Assembly: GCF_025145285.1 (NCBI RefSeq)
Contig: NZ_CP102251.1
Location: forward strand, 2,232,001 to 2,296,000
Direction: 5' to 3'
Length of the DNA: 64,000 nt
From: Alistipes onderdonkii
GTDB lineage: Bacteria > Bacteroidota > Bacteroidia > Bacteroidales > Rikenellaceae
Position numbers and translations under genes: made by a program
Shown: positions 27,199 to 35,696 of the stretch, piece after piece
Position numbering within the stretch: position 1 is the stretch's first letter
How the letters are laid out: each line of letters starts with the position of its first letter
The notes under the pieces: model-generated
Databases searched by the model: none
What the model saw: the letters and a program-made list of their open reading frames with translations, nothing else
What the model was told of the DNA's origin: nothing

Positions 27199-28950
27199 TT
27201 AGAATTTGAGTCCGTCGTCCCAGCCGGGGTTCTGGCTGATGGCGCCCTGCGTCAGTACACGGTCGTCAGTCGGGATGGGATAGAGGTAATCCCGCTCTTC
27301 GTTCCAGGTGCGCACGAGGTTGGGATCGTCGTGTATCCGGATGTAGCCGTGGTCGCCCTCGCTCAGTTTGACGTCCACGCCGAGTTCATAGACCACGGGG
27401 ATTTTGGTGTCGGGTTTGGTGCCCGACCAGATACAGACGTCGTCCGTGCCGTCGCTGTTGAGGTCGTACGAGCCGACGCCCGGGAAGTAGAGCCCTTCGA
27501 AGGGCTTTTCGAAACGCTTGCCCTCTTTCCAGCGCATGATGTCCCAGTAGCGGAAGTTCTCCATGAGCAGTTCGACGGTGCGTTCGCGGCGGATTTCGAG
27601 GATGACGCCCTTGTTCGCTCCCGTGACGTTGGCATACCCCGTCTCGGCCGATGCCAGGTAGGGGTCGGGATTGGCGTTGGCCCACTCCAGCGAGAGGTTG
27701 GCCACGCCGGCGCGTTCGCGCAGCGGCTTGATCGTCTTGTCGAGGTCTTCCTGCGTCAGCGTGCCCAGCTCGGCTTTGGCTTCGGCGTAGTTGAGGTAGA
27801 CTTCGGCCGTACGGAAAAGCGGCATGTCGCTGGTCGAAGCCTGGTAAGCGTCGTATTTGGCCGGTAGCAGGAACTTCACCAGCTGGTAGCCGGTCATGGT
27901 CGCGGCCAGGTTGGGCGCCGACTCCTTGTCGTCGTCGATGCGTTTGTAGCCCGGCGTGCGGACGGTCTGTGCGAAGCGGCCGTCGCGGTTTTTGCTCTCG
28001 TCGGGGAGTTGCATCGTTTCCCAGCCGGGCTGCGAGGTGAAGGGCGTGCCGTCCTTCATCAGGTACATGTTGGCGACGTTCTTCAACAGGCCGGGGCGTC
28101 CCATCGTCGTGCCGGTCAGGTAGCCATTGACATCGTGTTTGAGCCCGATGGCTGTGTTGAAGGCCCGTGCGAGGATGATCTCGGAGCTGATGGCGTTTAT
28201 CGAGGAGAAGAGGTTCAGGTAGGGCGTGCTGCCCGACTTGTAGATGGTGTAGCCGCTTTTCTCGATGAAGGTTCCGGCGGCCGATACGCACTCGGCCAGG
28301 TAATAGTCGGCGTCGTCGAGCCCGTGGTACTTGCGGAAGGTGCCTTCGAACAGGCAGACGCGGCTTTTCAGCGCCAGTGCCGTCCATTCGCTCACACGGT
28401 AGGTTTCCTTGGTCGGGGAGAGGTGCTCGATGGCGAAGTCGAGGTCTTCGATGACCTTCGACATCACCAGGTCGCGCGAGTCGCGGCCCTTGTAGAGCTC
28501 CTCTTCGTTCGAAGCCAGCGGACGATCCACCCAGGGTACGTCGCCGTAGTATTTGACCTTTTCGAAATAGAAATAGGCTCGGAAGAAACGGGCGAGGCCC
28601 TCGTATTGCAGGCGCACGTCGCGATCCTTGCAGTTGGATGAGTATTCGAGGAAGAAGTTGATGTCGCGCAGCTTCTCCCACTTCCAGGTCGAGGCGGTCG
28701 CGGGAACGGTGCGGTTACCGAGCACTTCGCTGGTCAGCACGTTCTTGGCGATGACGTCGGCCGACTCGCCGTAGACGGTCGTCGGGAAAATGGTGTAGAA
28801 ATCGTTGGTGTAGAGCTGGCACTCCTGCTCGTTGCGGAAGAATTTATCGGGCGTGAGCTTATCCTTGGGGTAGCGGTCGAGTTGGTCTTCGCATCCGTAC
28901 AGACCCAGCGCGGCGATTCCGACCAGCGTATATTTTATCAGTTTTTTCAT
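27199..28950 (-). CDS. SusD/RagB-family lipoprotein (PUL 2)
   Basis: A 583-residue surface lipoprotein, partner of the STN-SusC transporter upstream (12 bases away). The signal peptide ends at ALGLYGC, followed by EDQLDRYPKDKLTPDKFF. Typical SusD helices include GLARFFRAYFYFEKVKYYGD, and the C-terminal signature includes RTAEVYLNYAEAKAELG, LEIRRERTVELLMENFRYWD, MRWKEGK and YLYPIPTDDRVL, ending ISQNPGWDDG. The bound glycan is not known. Confidence 0.96.
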   Translation of the reverse strand: MKKLIKYTLVGIAALGLYGCEDQLDRYPKDKLTPDKFFRNEQECQLYTNDFYTIFPTTVYGESADVIAKNVLTSEVLGNRTVPATASTWKWEKLRDINFFLEYSSNCKDRDVRLQYEGLARFFRAYFYFEKVKYYGDVPWVDRPLASNEEELYKGRDSRDLVMSKVIEDLDFAIEHLSPTKETYRVSEWTALALKSRVCLFEGTFRKYHGLDDADYYLAECVSAAGTFIEKSGYTIYKSGSTPYLNLFSSINAISSEIILARAFNTAIGLKHDVNGYLTGTTMGRPGLLKNVANMYLMKDGTPFTSQPGWETMQLPDESKNRDGRFAQTVRTPGYKRIDDDKESAPNLAATMTGYQLVKFLLPAKYDAYQASTSDMPLFRTAEVYLNYAEAKAELGTLTQEDLDKTIKPLRERAGVANLSLEWANANPDPYLASAETGYANVTGANKGVILEIRRERTVELLMENFRYWDIMRWKEGKRFEKPFEGLYFPGVGSYDLNSDGTDDVCIWSGTKPDTKIPVVYELGVDVKLSEGDHGYIRIHDDPNLVRTWNEERDYLYPIPTDDRVLTQGAISQNPGWDDGLKF

Positions 28951-28962
28951 AACGGCAGTTAT

Positions 28963-31900
28963 TTAGAAGGTGAGGTTTAAACCGATCGAGTAGGTCTTGC
29001 ACCACGGATAGACGTTGGCCTTCTTGTCCGAGTCGGCGGCGGCCTGTTCGGGGTCGAGGAATTTGCTTTTGAGCGCCGTCCAGGTGGCGAGGTTCTCGCC
29101 GCTGAAATAGATGCGCAGCTCCTTGATGCCGATCTTCGAGGTCAGGTGCGTGGGAATGGTGTAGCCGACAGTCAGGTTCTTCAGGCGGCAGTAGGCCAGG
29201 TTCTGGATATAACGGTCGTTGGTGTAGTAGACCACGCCCGACGTGGAGTTGAGCGAGCTGTAGGCACGGGCGCGCGGGAAGTAGGCGTTGGGGTTCTCTT
29301 CGCTCCAGACCTTGCTCATGAAGTCGCGCGGGATGAATGTCGCGTAGGGACGGCTGTAGGGGCCCCAGAAGCGAAGGTTGTCGGCGCCGGGGTACCAGTC
29401 CTGGCGGCCAATGCCCTGCACGAATACCGATACGTCGAATCCGTACCACGAGAAATTGACCGTGGCGCCATACTGGTAGCGGGGCTGCGAGTTGCCGATG
29501 ATGCGGCGGTCGCCCGTGTCGTCGAGCGTGCCCTTGCCGCCGTTGATGATGTTGTTGCCGTCCAGGTCGAGGTAGATCACGTCGCCGGCGCGCACGCCTT
29601 TGCCGTATTCGCCCGTCGAGGAGTAGTATCCTGGAGCGACCGTCCTGTAGTCGATGCGCGAAGCGTATTCGGCGGCTTCCTCATCGGTGCGGAACAGTCC
29701 GCCGACCTTATAGCCCCAGATCTCGCCGAGCCGCTTGCCGACGTAGGGATCGCCGATCAGTCCCGTGGGGTTGTCGCACTTGGTGTATTTGGCCGTGTAG
29801 TCGGACAGCGAAGCCGAGATGCCGTAGCTGAACTGTTTGCCCGCCAGCTTGAACGAGTCGCGCCAGCCGAGCACCAGTTCGTAGCCCTTCGTGCGCAGGT
29901 CGTTGGCATTGACCTGGGGTTCTTTGGCCCCGTAGATCGAGGGCAGCGATTTGCCTTGGCTCAGGATGCCTTTCGTGTCGCGGATATAGAAGTCGGCCGA
30001 GAGCGAAAGCCGGTTGCGGAGCATATTGAGGTCGATACCGATGTTTTTTGAAACGACTTTCTCCCAGGTCTGGTTGCCCGATACGGGGTCGCTGACCGTG
30101 GCGTGCTGTCCCAGTGCCGAGCCGTTGAACGAGTAGTCGTTCATCGTGCCCTTGGTCGAAATGGTCTGGATGAAGTCATAGTATCCGATCTGCTGGTTGC
30201 CGAGCGAACCGTACGAAAAACGGAGCTTCAGGTTGTCGATGGTGCTGCGCAGCGGTTCGAAGAAAGACTCCTCGCTGATGCGGTAGGCCGCCGAGAACGA
30301 AGGGAAGAAGCCGAAACGCTTGCCGCGCGGGAAACGCGAAGTGCCGTCGTAGCGCCCGTTCATCTCGAACAGGTATTTGCCCTTGTAATCGTAGGCCGCG
30401 CGGTAGAACCACCCCATGATAGCGTATTCGTTGCGGCCGCCCGTGAGGTCGATGGTCGTGCCCGTGGCGAGGTTGAAGTCCGAGAGGTCTTCCGAAAGCA
30501 GCCCGTTGCGGCCCGTTTTCAGGTCGCGGAAGTACTTGGCTTCGTAGTTGTAGCCGGCGATGAGCGTCAGGTTGTGCTTATCGCTGAAGGTCTTGTTGTA
30601 GGTGCCGTAGACGTCGGCCACGTAGTAGTTCTGATCGTAGACCGTTTCCTTGTATGCGTTGGGGAAGTTGCCTTCGGGTTCGGTTTCGACCACGCCGGGA
30701 TATTTCGAATATTCGACGTTCACGCTGCGGTAATCGTAATGCAGATAGCCCTGCGTATAGCTGAAGTCTGCCTTGACGTTGAAGTTCTTGTGGAGCTTGA
30801 ATTCAGCTTCGAACGTGGTGGTGAACTCCTGGATCTTCTTGTTGCCGCCGCTCTTGCCTTTCTGCATCATGGCGTTGTAGCCGTCCATGACGTAGTGGGT
30901 CGAGGAGTTGGTGCCCGAGGTGTGCGACACGGCCGTGCCGTCGGGGTTCACCGGGACGAACGATGCCAGCGCATGGAGCGTCGGTTTGCGGAAGTTGTTG
31001 TATTCGTCCTCATAGCCGTAGTATTTGTAATTGGACTGGAAGAACTTGGTGTTGCTCGAGATGGTCAGCCACGGCCGGAGCTCGGCGGACAGCTTCGCGC
31101 GGAAGTTGTACGACTTGTACATGTCGGGCAGCAGTTTGTTGATACCCTTCTGCTGGTAGTAACGGCCGCTGACCATGTACGAAAGCGCCTTGCTGCCACC
31201 CTTGATGTTGATGTTGTGATCCCAGGTCGGGCGGGTGTCGTCGTAGAGGTAGTTGTACCAGTCGAAGTTGGCCAGGTAGACGTACTGCTGCTGGCCGTTG
31301 CGGCGGTCGGTGATGACCCAGGGCCGCGCCGGATTCTCCTTTTTGTCGTTGCGGCGCTCCCATAACGCCTGGTAATCGGACTCCGTGTACGAGGTGTAGG
31401 GCGTGTTCTGCGCCGAGAGCATGAACAGGTCGGCGATCTTGGCCGAGTAGTAGCCGCGGGTTTCGTAATCAGTCGAGGTTGTCGGGCTGGACACCGAGAA
31501 GTAACCGTTGTAGGAAACCTCGGCCTTCTCGTTGAACTTGCCGCTCTTGGTGGTGATGAGGATGACGCCGAATGCGCCGCGGGCGCCGTAGATGGCTGCC
31601 GAAGCGGCGTCCTTGAGAACCGTGATCGACTCGATGTCGTTCGAGTTGATGCGTTCGGGATAGGTTTCCACGCCGTCGATCAGGATCAGCGGGCTGCCGC
31701 CGTTGGGCGACGTGTTGCCGCGGATGTTGTACGAAGCTCCCGCGCCGGGTTGTCCCGACGAGAGGGTGACGTTGAGGTTGGGAATGGCACCCTGCAGGGC
31801 CCTGCCCACGCTCGAAACGGGACGATCCTGGAGTTCTTTCTGCGAGATGCTGGCCACGGCGCCCGTCAGGTTGGCCTTCTTCTGCACGCCGTAACCCACA

Positions 31901-32503
31901 ACCACCACTTCGTCGATGCTCTGCTCGGAAGAGGTCAGCACCACGTCGAAGAAGGTGCGATTGCCGATCTTGGCCTGATAGGACGTGTAACCGATGAACG
32001 AAACGCTGAGCGTGGCGTCGGTCGAGAGGATTTCGGCCGGGAATGCGAATTTGCCGTCGAAACTGGTGGTGATGCCCTTGGTTTGCCCGCCGTCGCTGAG
32101 TAGTACTGTGGCTCCGACGACGGGAGCGCCCTTGTCATCCTTCACTGCGCCTTTCAGGGAAACGGGTTTCCCCCCCCCCGGCTACTGCGGGCGCCTTCAT
32201 CAGTATGATACGCCTGTTTTCGATCTTGCAGGTGCAGTCGGGTAGCATCTCCCGGACGATTTCGGTCACGGGACGTTTCACGGCCGATACGGACACGGTT
32301 TTTTCCATGTCGAAATCGCCGTTGTTGTAGAAGAACGTGTATTCGGTCATGCGCTCTATCTCGCGCAGGACTTGTTGGACGGTCGCATTGGTCCTGGCGA
32401 TGCTGACGGTGGGCGAACTTTGCGCCCGGCTACCTGCGGGCCATAGCAGCAGCCATGCCAGACAGACGACACCGAGGATTCTGGTTTTGCTAAAATTACG
32501 CAT
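28963..32503 (-). pseudogene. SusC-family TonB-linked transporter with STN signalling domain, frameshifted at a G10 tract (possibly phase-variable)
   Basis: The first part (from ATG 32503) encodes a signal peptide (RILGVVCLAWLLLWPAGSRA) and an STN domain (VSIARTNATVQQVLREIE, TFFYNNGDFDMEKTVSV). At 32170-32179 a run of ten G shifts the frame and it ends about 13 codons later. In the next frame KPVSLKGAVKDDKGAPVVGA continues as a normal carboxypeptidase-like domain, TonB-box-like IDEVVVVGYGVQ, plug (VLKDAASAAIYGARGAFGV) and barrel ending in SIGLNLTF. Nine or twelve G would give one protein of about 1179 residues. The rest of the frame is intact, so the break is a switch, a recent mutation or a sequencing error. 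With FecR and the ECF sigma upstream it would form a trans-envelope signalling chain. Confidence 0.88.
32170..32179 (-). repeat. G10 homopolymer between STN and carboxypeptidase-like domains of SusC
   Basis: Ten C on the plus strand, read as ten G in the susC gene. Upstream frame is GCC then G10; the downstream frame starts at AAA (Lys of GKPVSLKG), so a multiple of three is required. The tract encodes a Gly linker where length is unlikely to matter. Confidence 0.9.
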
Positions 32504-32535
32504 AGATTTTAAGTTTAGGTTAGGTTTGCGGAGTT

Positions 32536-32552
32536 TTGTGCCCAGGGCACAA
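32536..32552 (-). promoter_or_regulatory. Palindrome upstream of the STN-SusC gene
   Basis: TTGTGCCC-A-GGGCACAA is a perfect 8-bp inverted repeat with a 1-base centre. It lies 33 bases before the STN-SusC start in the 113-base gap after fecR. It could be an operator or part of a sigma-dependent promoter, or an RNA hairpin. No TAnnTTTG box is seen here, which would fit an alternative sigma factor. Confidence 0.45.
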
Positions 32553-32616
32553 GGCCGGGAAGTTCCGACCGGACGAAAGTTCGGGTAGTCGATGTTACAT
32601 AGGCTGAGGTTTGGTA

Positions 32617-33609
32617 TTACTTGTGATTTCTACTTTCTCTGGGAATAATCGTCACATGGCGGTTCTCGCGCGCATAGTTGATGTCCACGACCAACGACAT
32701 GGCTTTGAGTATCTCGTCGATGCTCTCGTTGCGAATTACTGCGAACGACATCCTGACCTGGCGCGCCCACTCTTCCGGACAGTCGATCTCGACGGCGTAC
32801 CAGCACTGGAGATTGGCGATGATGTCGCTGAGCGGGGCGTTGTCGAACGACAGCTCACCGTTCATCCACTGCGAATAGTTCAGCGCCGTGACCTGCGACA
32901 GCGAGATGCGACCGTCTTTTTTCGAATAGGCCAGCCGTTCGCCCGGCTTGAGGATCACCGGCCGCGGCAGCCGGCCCCCGAAGGCGCGGACGCTTCCGCT
33001 GCAGAGGATTACTTCCGTGGTGCTGAACTCGGCGTAGTTGATGAAATCGAATTCCGTGCCGAGAACCTCGATATTCATGTCGTCGGCTTTGAGGATGAAC
33101 GGGCGTTTTTCGTCGCGGCGGACTTTGAAGAATGCTTCGCCGGTGAGCTCGACCACGCGCTTGCGGCCCGAAAGATCACCGTAATAGCGCAGCACGCTGC
33201 CGGCGTTGAGCCAGATGCGGGTGCCGTCGGGTAATACGTACTCGCCTTTGTCGTGGGCCGAGGTGACGATGTTGGTCTGTACCCTGCTGCGCAGGTAGCC
33301 CTGTGCGGCGAAGTAATTGACGCCCACGGCCAGCAGTACGACCGCCGCTGCCGCCGCGACCTTTCGCCAGAGGCTCCGGCGGCGGAAGCTCTCTTCGCGC
33401 CGGATGGCTTCGTGCAGGCGGGCCAGCTTCCGGTCGCGGCCGGGCCGCTCGGCGGCCTCGAGCCTTTCCCAGTAGGTTTCGAGCGTTTGTTCCTTCTCGG
33501 TGCGTGCTTCCGGGTCGCGCAGCCAGTCGCCGAACGCCTGCTGCACTTCCTGCGGCATCTCATTCCCGAGGAATGTTTCGATGATCTCTTTTATATGGTT
33601 TTTGCGCAT
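32617..33609 (-). CDS. FecR-family anti-sigma factor (PUL 2)
   Basis: A 330-residue single-pass inner-membrane regulator that relays the outer-membrane transporter signal to the ECF sigma factor. The start MRKNHIKEIIETF at 33609 is preferred over one 21 bases upstream. The cytosolic N-terminal part (about 1-85) binds sigma. One membrane helix follows the Arg-rich FRRRSLWRKV (AAAAAVVLLAVGVNYFAA). The periplasmic FecR domain starts with TSAHDKGEYVLPDGTRIWLN and includes GEAFFKVRRDEKRPF. The C-terminal part contains the DUF4974-like LSFDNAPLSDIIANLQCWYA, which is STN-like. It lies 69 bases downstream of the sigma gene. Confidence 0.93.
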   Translation of the reverse strand: MRKNHIKEIIETFLGNEMPQEVQQAFGDWLRDPEARTEKEQTLETYWERLEAAERPGRDRKLARLHEAIRREESFRRRSLWRKVAAAAAVVLLAVGVNYFAAQGYLRSRVQTNIVTSAHDKGEYVLPDGTRIWLNAGSVLRYYGDLSGRKRVVELTGEAFFKVRRDEKRPFILKADDMNIEVLGTEFDFINYAEFSTTEVILCSGSVRAFGGRLPRPVILKPGERLAYSKKDGRISLSQVTALNYSQWMNGELSFDNAPLSDIIANLQCWYAVEIDCPEEWARQVRMSFAVIRNESIDEILKAMSLVVDINYARENRHVTIIPRESRNHK

Positions 33610-33678
33610 AATGATTCGCCCGTTTACCAATAAGACGGTTCATATCGGGACTACGCACGTCGCAAGTGGAATTATTTT

Positions 33679-34221
33679 TCAGAAAAAGAAAAGAATCAGC
33701 TTCACAAGCTTCCGCAGCTCGGCCAGGGCGCGGGAAATCTGGTTCTCGACCGTGCGGCGGCTGATGGAGAGCTGTTCGGCGATCTGGTCGTTCGAAAGCC
33801 CCTCTTCGCGGCTCATGCGGAAGATCCGGCGCCGTTGTTCGGGCATTTTTTCGACAACCATGCGGATCAGCAGCAGCAGGTCGCGGCTGTCGATGGCGCT
33901 GTCGGGAAGCTCGTATTCGGGCAGCAGGCTGGCCCTGCGGGCGTAATTCTCGCGCACCGAACGGTTGTCGAAGCGGTCGTAGACGGCGTTGCGAGCCATG
34001 CGGAAGAGGTAGGGGCCAAATGCGTCCACGGCGCCGATCGAAGTGCGGTTGCGCCATATTTTGAGGAAAATATCCTGCGTGATGTCCTCTGCTTCGGAGT
34101 GATCCTTGAGCATACGATACAAGAATTCTTCCGTCTTCGCAGCATATTTCAGGTAAAGCGCATCGAAAGCGGAACGGTCGTCTCGAGCCAGTGCCTCGAG
34201 GTATCGTCTTTCTTCATCCAT
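33679..34221 (-). CDS. ECF-type RNA polymerase sigma factor (PUL 2)
   Basis: A 180-residue sigma-70 family factor with regions 2 and 4. Start MDEERRYLEALARDD at 34221 is preferred over an ATG 54 bases upstream whose extra residues do not match the family. Region 2 is seen in FDALYLKYAAKTEEFLYRML, DHSEAEDITQDIFLKIWRNR and FGPYLFRMARNAVYD. Region 4 has the helix-turn-helix GLSNDQIAEQLSISRRTVEN followed by QISRALAELRKL. It is the first gene of PUL 2 and likely directs RNA polymerase to the susC promoter when FecR releases it. Its own promoter is not obvious. Confidence 0.94.
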   Translation of the reverse strand: MDEERRYLEALARDDRSAFDALYLKYAAKTEEFLYRMLKDHSEAEDITQDIFLKIWRNRTSIGAVDAFGPYLFRMARNAVYDRFDNRSVRENYARRASLLPEYELPDSAIDSRDLLLLIRMVVEKMPEQRRRIFRMSREEGLSNDQIAEQLSISRRTVENQISRALAELRKLVKLILFFF

Positions 34222-34480
34222 TATGATCCGTCGGGGTATTGTCAGGTAAAAGTAGTGAATTTTTATAACCTGCAAGAAATTTCCGGGAAAAATTAATCCG
34301 CTTGCGGTGTCCTGTGACGGATACCTATATTGATGCCGGTCAACCCGGCTTCGCGGTGCCCGGCTGCGGGCGGGCGATTTGAGGAAAAATCAGATTTGCA
34401 AACACGATAATAAGACCATGAATAACGGTGACTCGATACAAAAATAGGTTCCGAAATCTCTGGTACATCAAAATATGTAA

Positions 34481-34762
34481 TTACTTTCTGGAATCCTGCT
34501 GCGAGAAATGCCTGCACAATGATCGTTCGGCCCGTTGATCCCAATGATCCGGCTCAGTATGGCATTGCGTGAAGATTTCGACCGCATGTCCGCTGGTGGT
34601 TACACGGGCATAGATAGGCGCTTTGCCTTTCTTGTCGATTTTGGTCTTCCTGCGTAAGAACACCACGCTGAAAGTTCGCCGAGCCGAGGGCCGAGCCGGA
34701 CTTGTTCGAGCTATGCCGAGGCGAGAATGAATTTCAACTTTGTTGAAAGTCTTTCTTTCCAT
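34481..34762 (-). pseudogene. Remnant of a tyrosine-type integrase (Arm DNA-binding domain only)
   Basis: A 93-residue open frame with RRTFSVVFLRRKTKIDKKG, then APIYARVTTSGHAVEIFT and PDHWDQRAER. This is the N-terminal Arm-DNA-bind domain found at the start of Bacteroidetes mobile-element integrases. The core-binding and catalytic domains (Arg-His-Arg-Tyr) are absent in all frames downstream. The first 28 residues, with a repetitive CCGAG-rich stretch, do not look like the family start. It lies about 250 bases from the 3' end of tRNA-His, the usual place for such elements to insert. A perfect inverted repeat (TTTCAAC-TTT-GTTGAAA, 34732-34748) sits inside the first codons. Confidence 0.7.
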
Positions 34763-35013
34763 ACTGCTGTAAATGGTTGGTGAGTAATATGTTTACAGCA
34801 TAGAAATGTTGCGAGGCAAAAAGCTGACAGTTAATGCAATAACTTACATTAGTGACCTGTTTTCGGTTCGAGCAAAACAGGTTGCCGATAAGGTCGTAAA
34901 AACCTGCTTTTCGTTGCTTTTATCGGCTTCGGCCTAAAAATGAAAAAACCTTACATATCATTGATACATAAGGTTTTTTACTCTGTTTTGCCTCTTATTT
35001 CAAAGGCTTCAAG
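34763..35013. other. Region between the integrase remnant and tRNA-His
   Basis: AT-rich sequence without a gene. It holds a 9-bp inverted repeat (ACCTGTTTT, 34855-34863, with AAAACAGGT, 34874-34882) and the tRNA terminator. I found no second copy of the tRNA 3' end that would mark the other attachment site. Confidence 0.55.
34943..34979 (-). terminator. Terminator downstream of tRNA-His
   Basis: An 11-bp stem (AAAAAACCTTA, 34943-34953, with TAAGGTTTTTT, 34969-34979), with T6 at the end in both directions. Confidence 0.8.
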
Positions 35014-35087
35014 GGTGGAAGATGGGGCTCGAACCCACGACCTTCGGAACCACAATCCGACGCTCTAACCGACTGAGCTACATCCAC
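35014..35087 (-). tRNA. tRNA-His (anticodon GTG)
   Basis: The cloverleaf folds well: acceptor GTGGATG (one T-T mismatch), D stem GCTC/GAGC, anticodon stem TCGGA/TCCGA with loop TTGTGGT (anticodon GTG), and T arm GTGGG-TTCGAGC-CCCAT-like. The base before position 1 is G (35088) and position 73 is C (35014), the pair specific to tRNA-His. The 3' CCA is not encoded (CCT-like sequence follows). Confidence 0.95.
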
Positions 35088-35209
35088 CGTGTGACCGTCG
35101 AACGGTCGTATCGGGATGCAAATGTAATACACTTTTTTTGTCCGTGCAAAAAAAACGGTGAAAAATCTTCGGGAAAATGCCCCGGGTGACAAAATGGCAG
35201 GCCGGACTG

Positions 35210-35248
35210 TACCTTTGTCACATGGCGTCTGCCAAAAAACGGTTGGCA
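35210..35248 (+). promoter_or_regulatory. groES-groEL promoter box and inverted repeat
   Basis: A -7 box TACCTTTG (35210-35217) lies about 100 bases before groES. A 6-bp inverted repeat, TGCCAA-N7-TTGGCA (35230-35248), follows in the leader and could be a stress operator. It does not match the CIRCE element. Confidence 0.5.
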
Positions 35249-35319
35249 CATCTATTGATGGAACTATGGGTGCTAACGCGCAACAAACTGTTCAATAATA
35301 AACTAAAAACTGAAAAGCT

Positions 35320-35589
35320 ATGAATGTAAAACCATTATCGGATCGTGTACTCGTCCTCCCGAACCCTGCGGAGGAGAAAACGGCCGGCGGGCTGATCATC
35401 CCCGACACGGCGAAGGAGAAACCGCTGGCAGGTAAAGTAGTTGCTGTGGGCCCCGGTACTTCGGAGGTCAAGATGGAAGTCAAGGTCGGTGATCAGGTAC
35501 TTTACGGCAAGTATGCCGGGCAGGAGATTCAGGTCGACGGCGTGGATTACCTGATCATGAAGCAGAACGATATTTTGGCGATTATCTGA
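35320..35589 (+). CDS. groES: Co-chaperonin GroES
   Basis: An 89-residue lid of the GroEL folding chamber in the cytosol. It starts MNVKPLSDRVLVLPNPAEEK, then has the mobile loop KTAGGLIIPDTAKEKP (with the GroEL-contacting Ile-Ile), VVAVGPGT and GDQVLYGKYAGQEIQVDG. It is followed after 107 bases by groEL, the usual order. Confidence 0.98.
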   Translation: MNVKPLSDRVLVLPNPAEEKTAGGLIIPDTAKEKPLAGKVVAVGPGTSEVKMEVKVGDQVLYGKYAGQEIQVDGVDYLIMKQNDILAII

Positions 35590-35696
35590 CGACAACAGGT
35601 TGTTCTGACCTCGAAATTTTTACATTCCCTCTGAAAATCCCCTTGAAAAGGGTGGCTTCGGGGATAAGCTTATGAACGAATATAAAATATAAAGTT

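Noticed and set aside
34293..34544. An 83-codon minus-strand frame after the integrase remnant
   Set aside because: It does not continue the integrase and shows no motif or ribosome site; probably decayed sequence.
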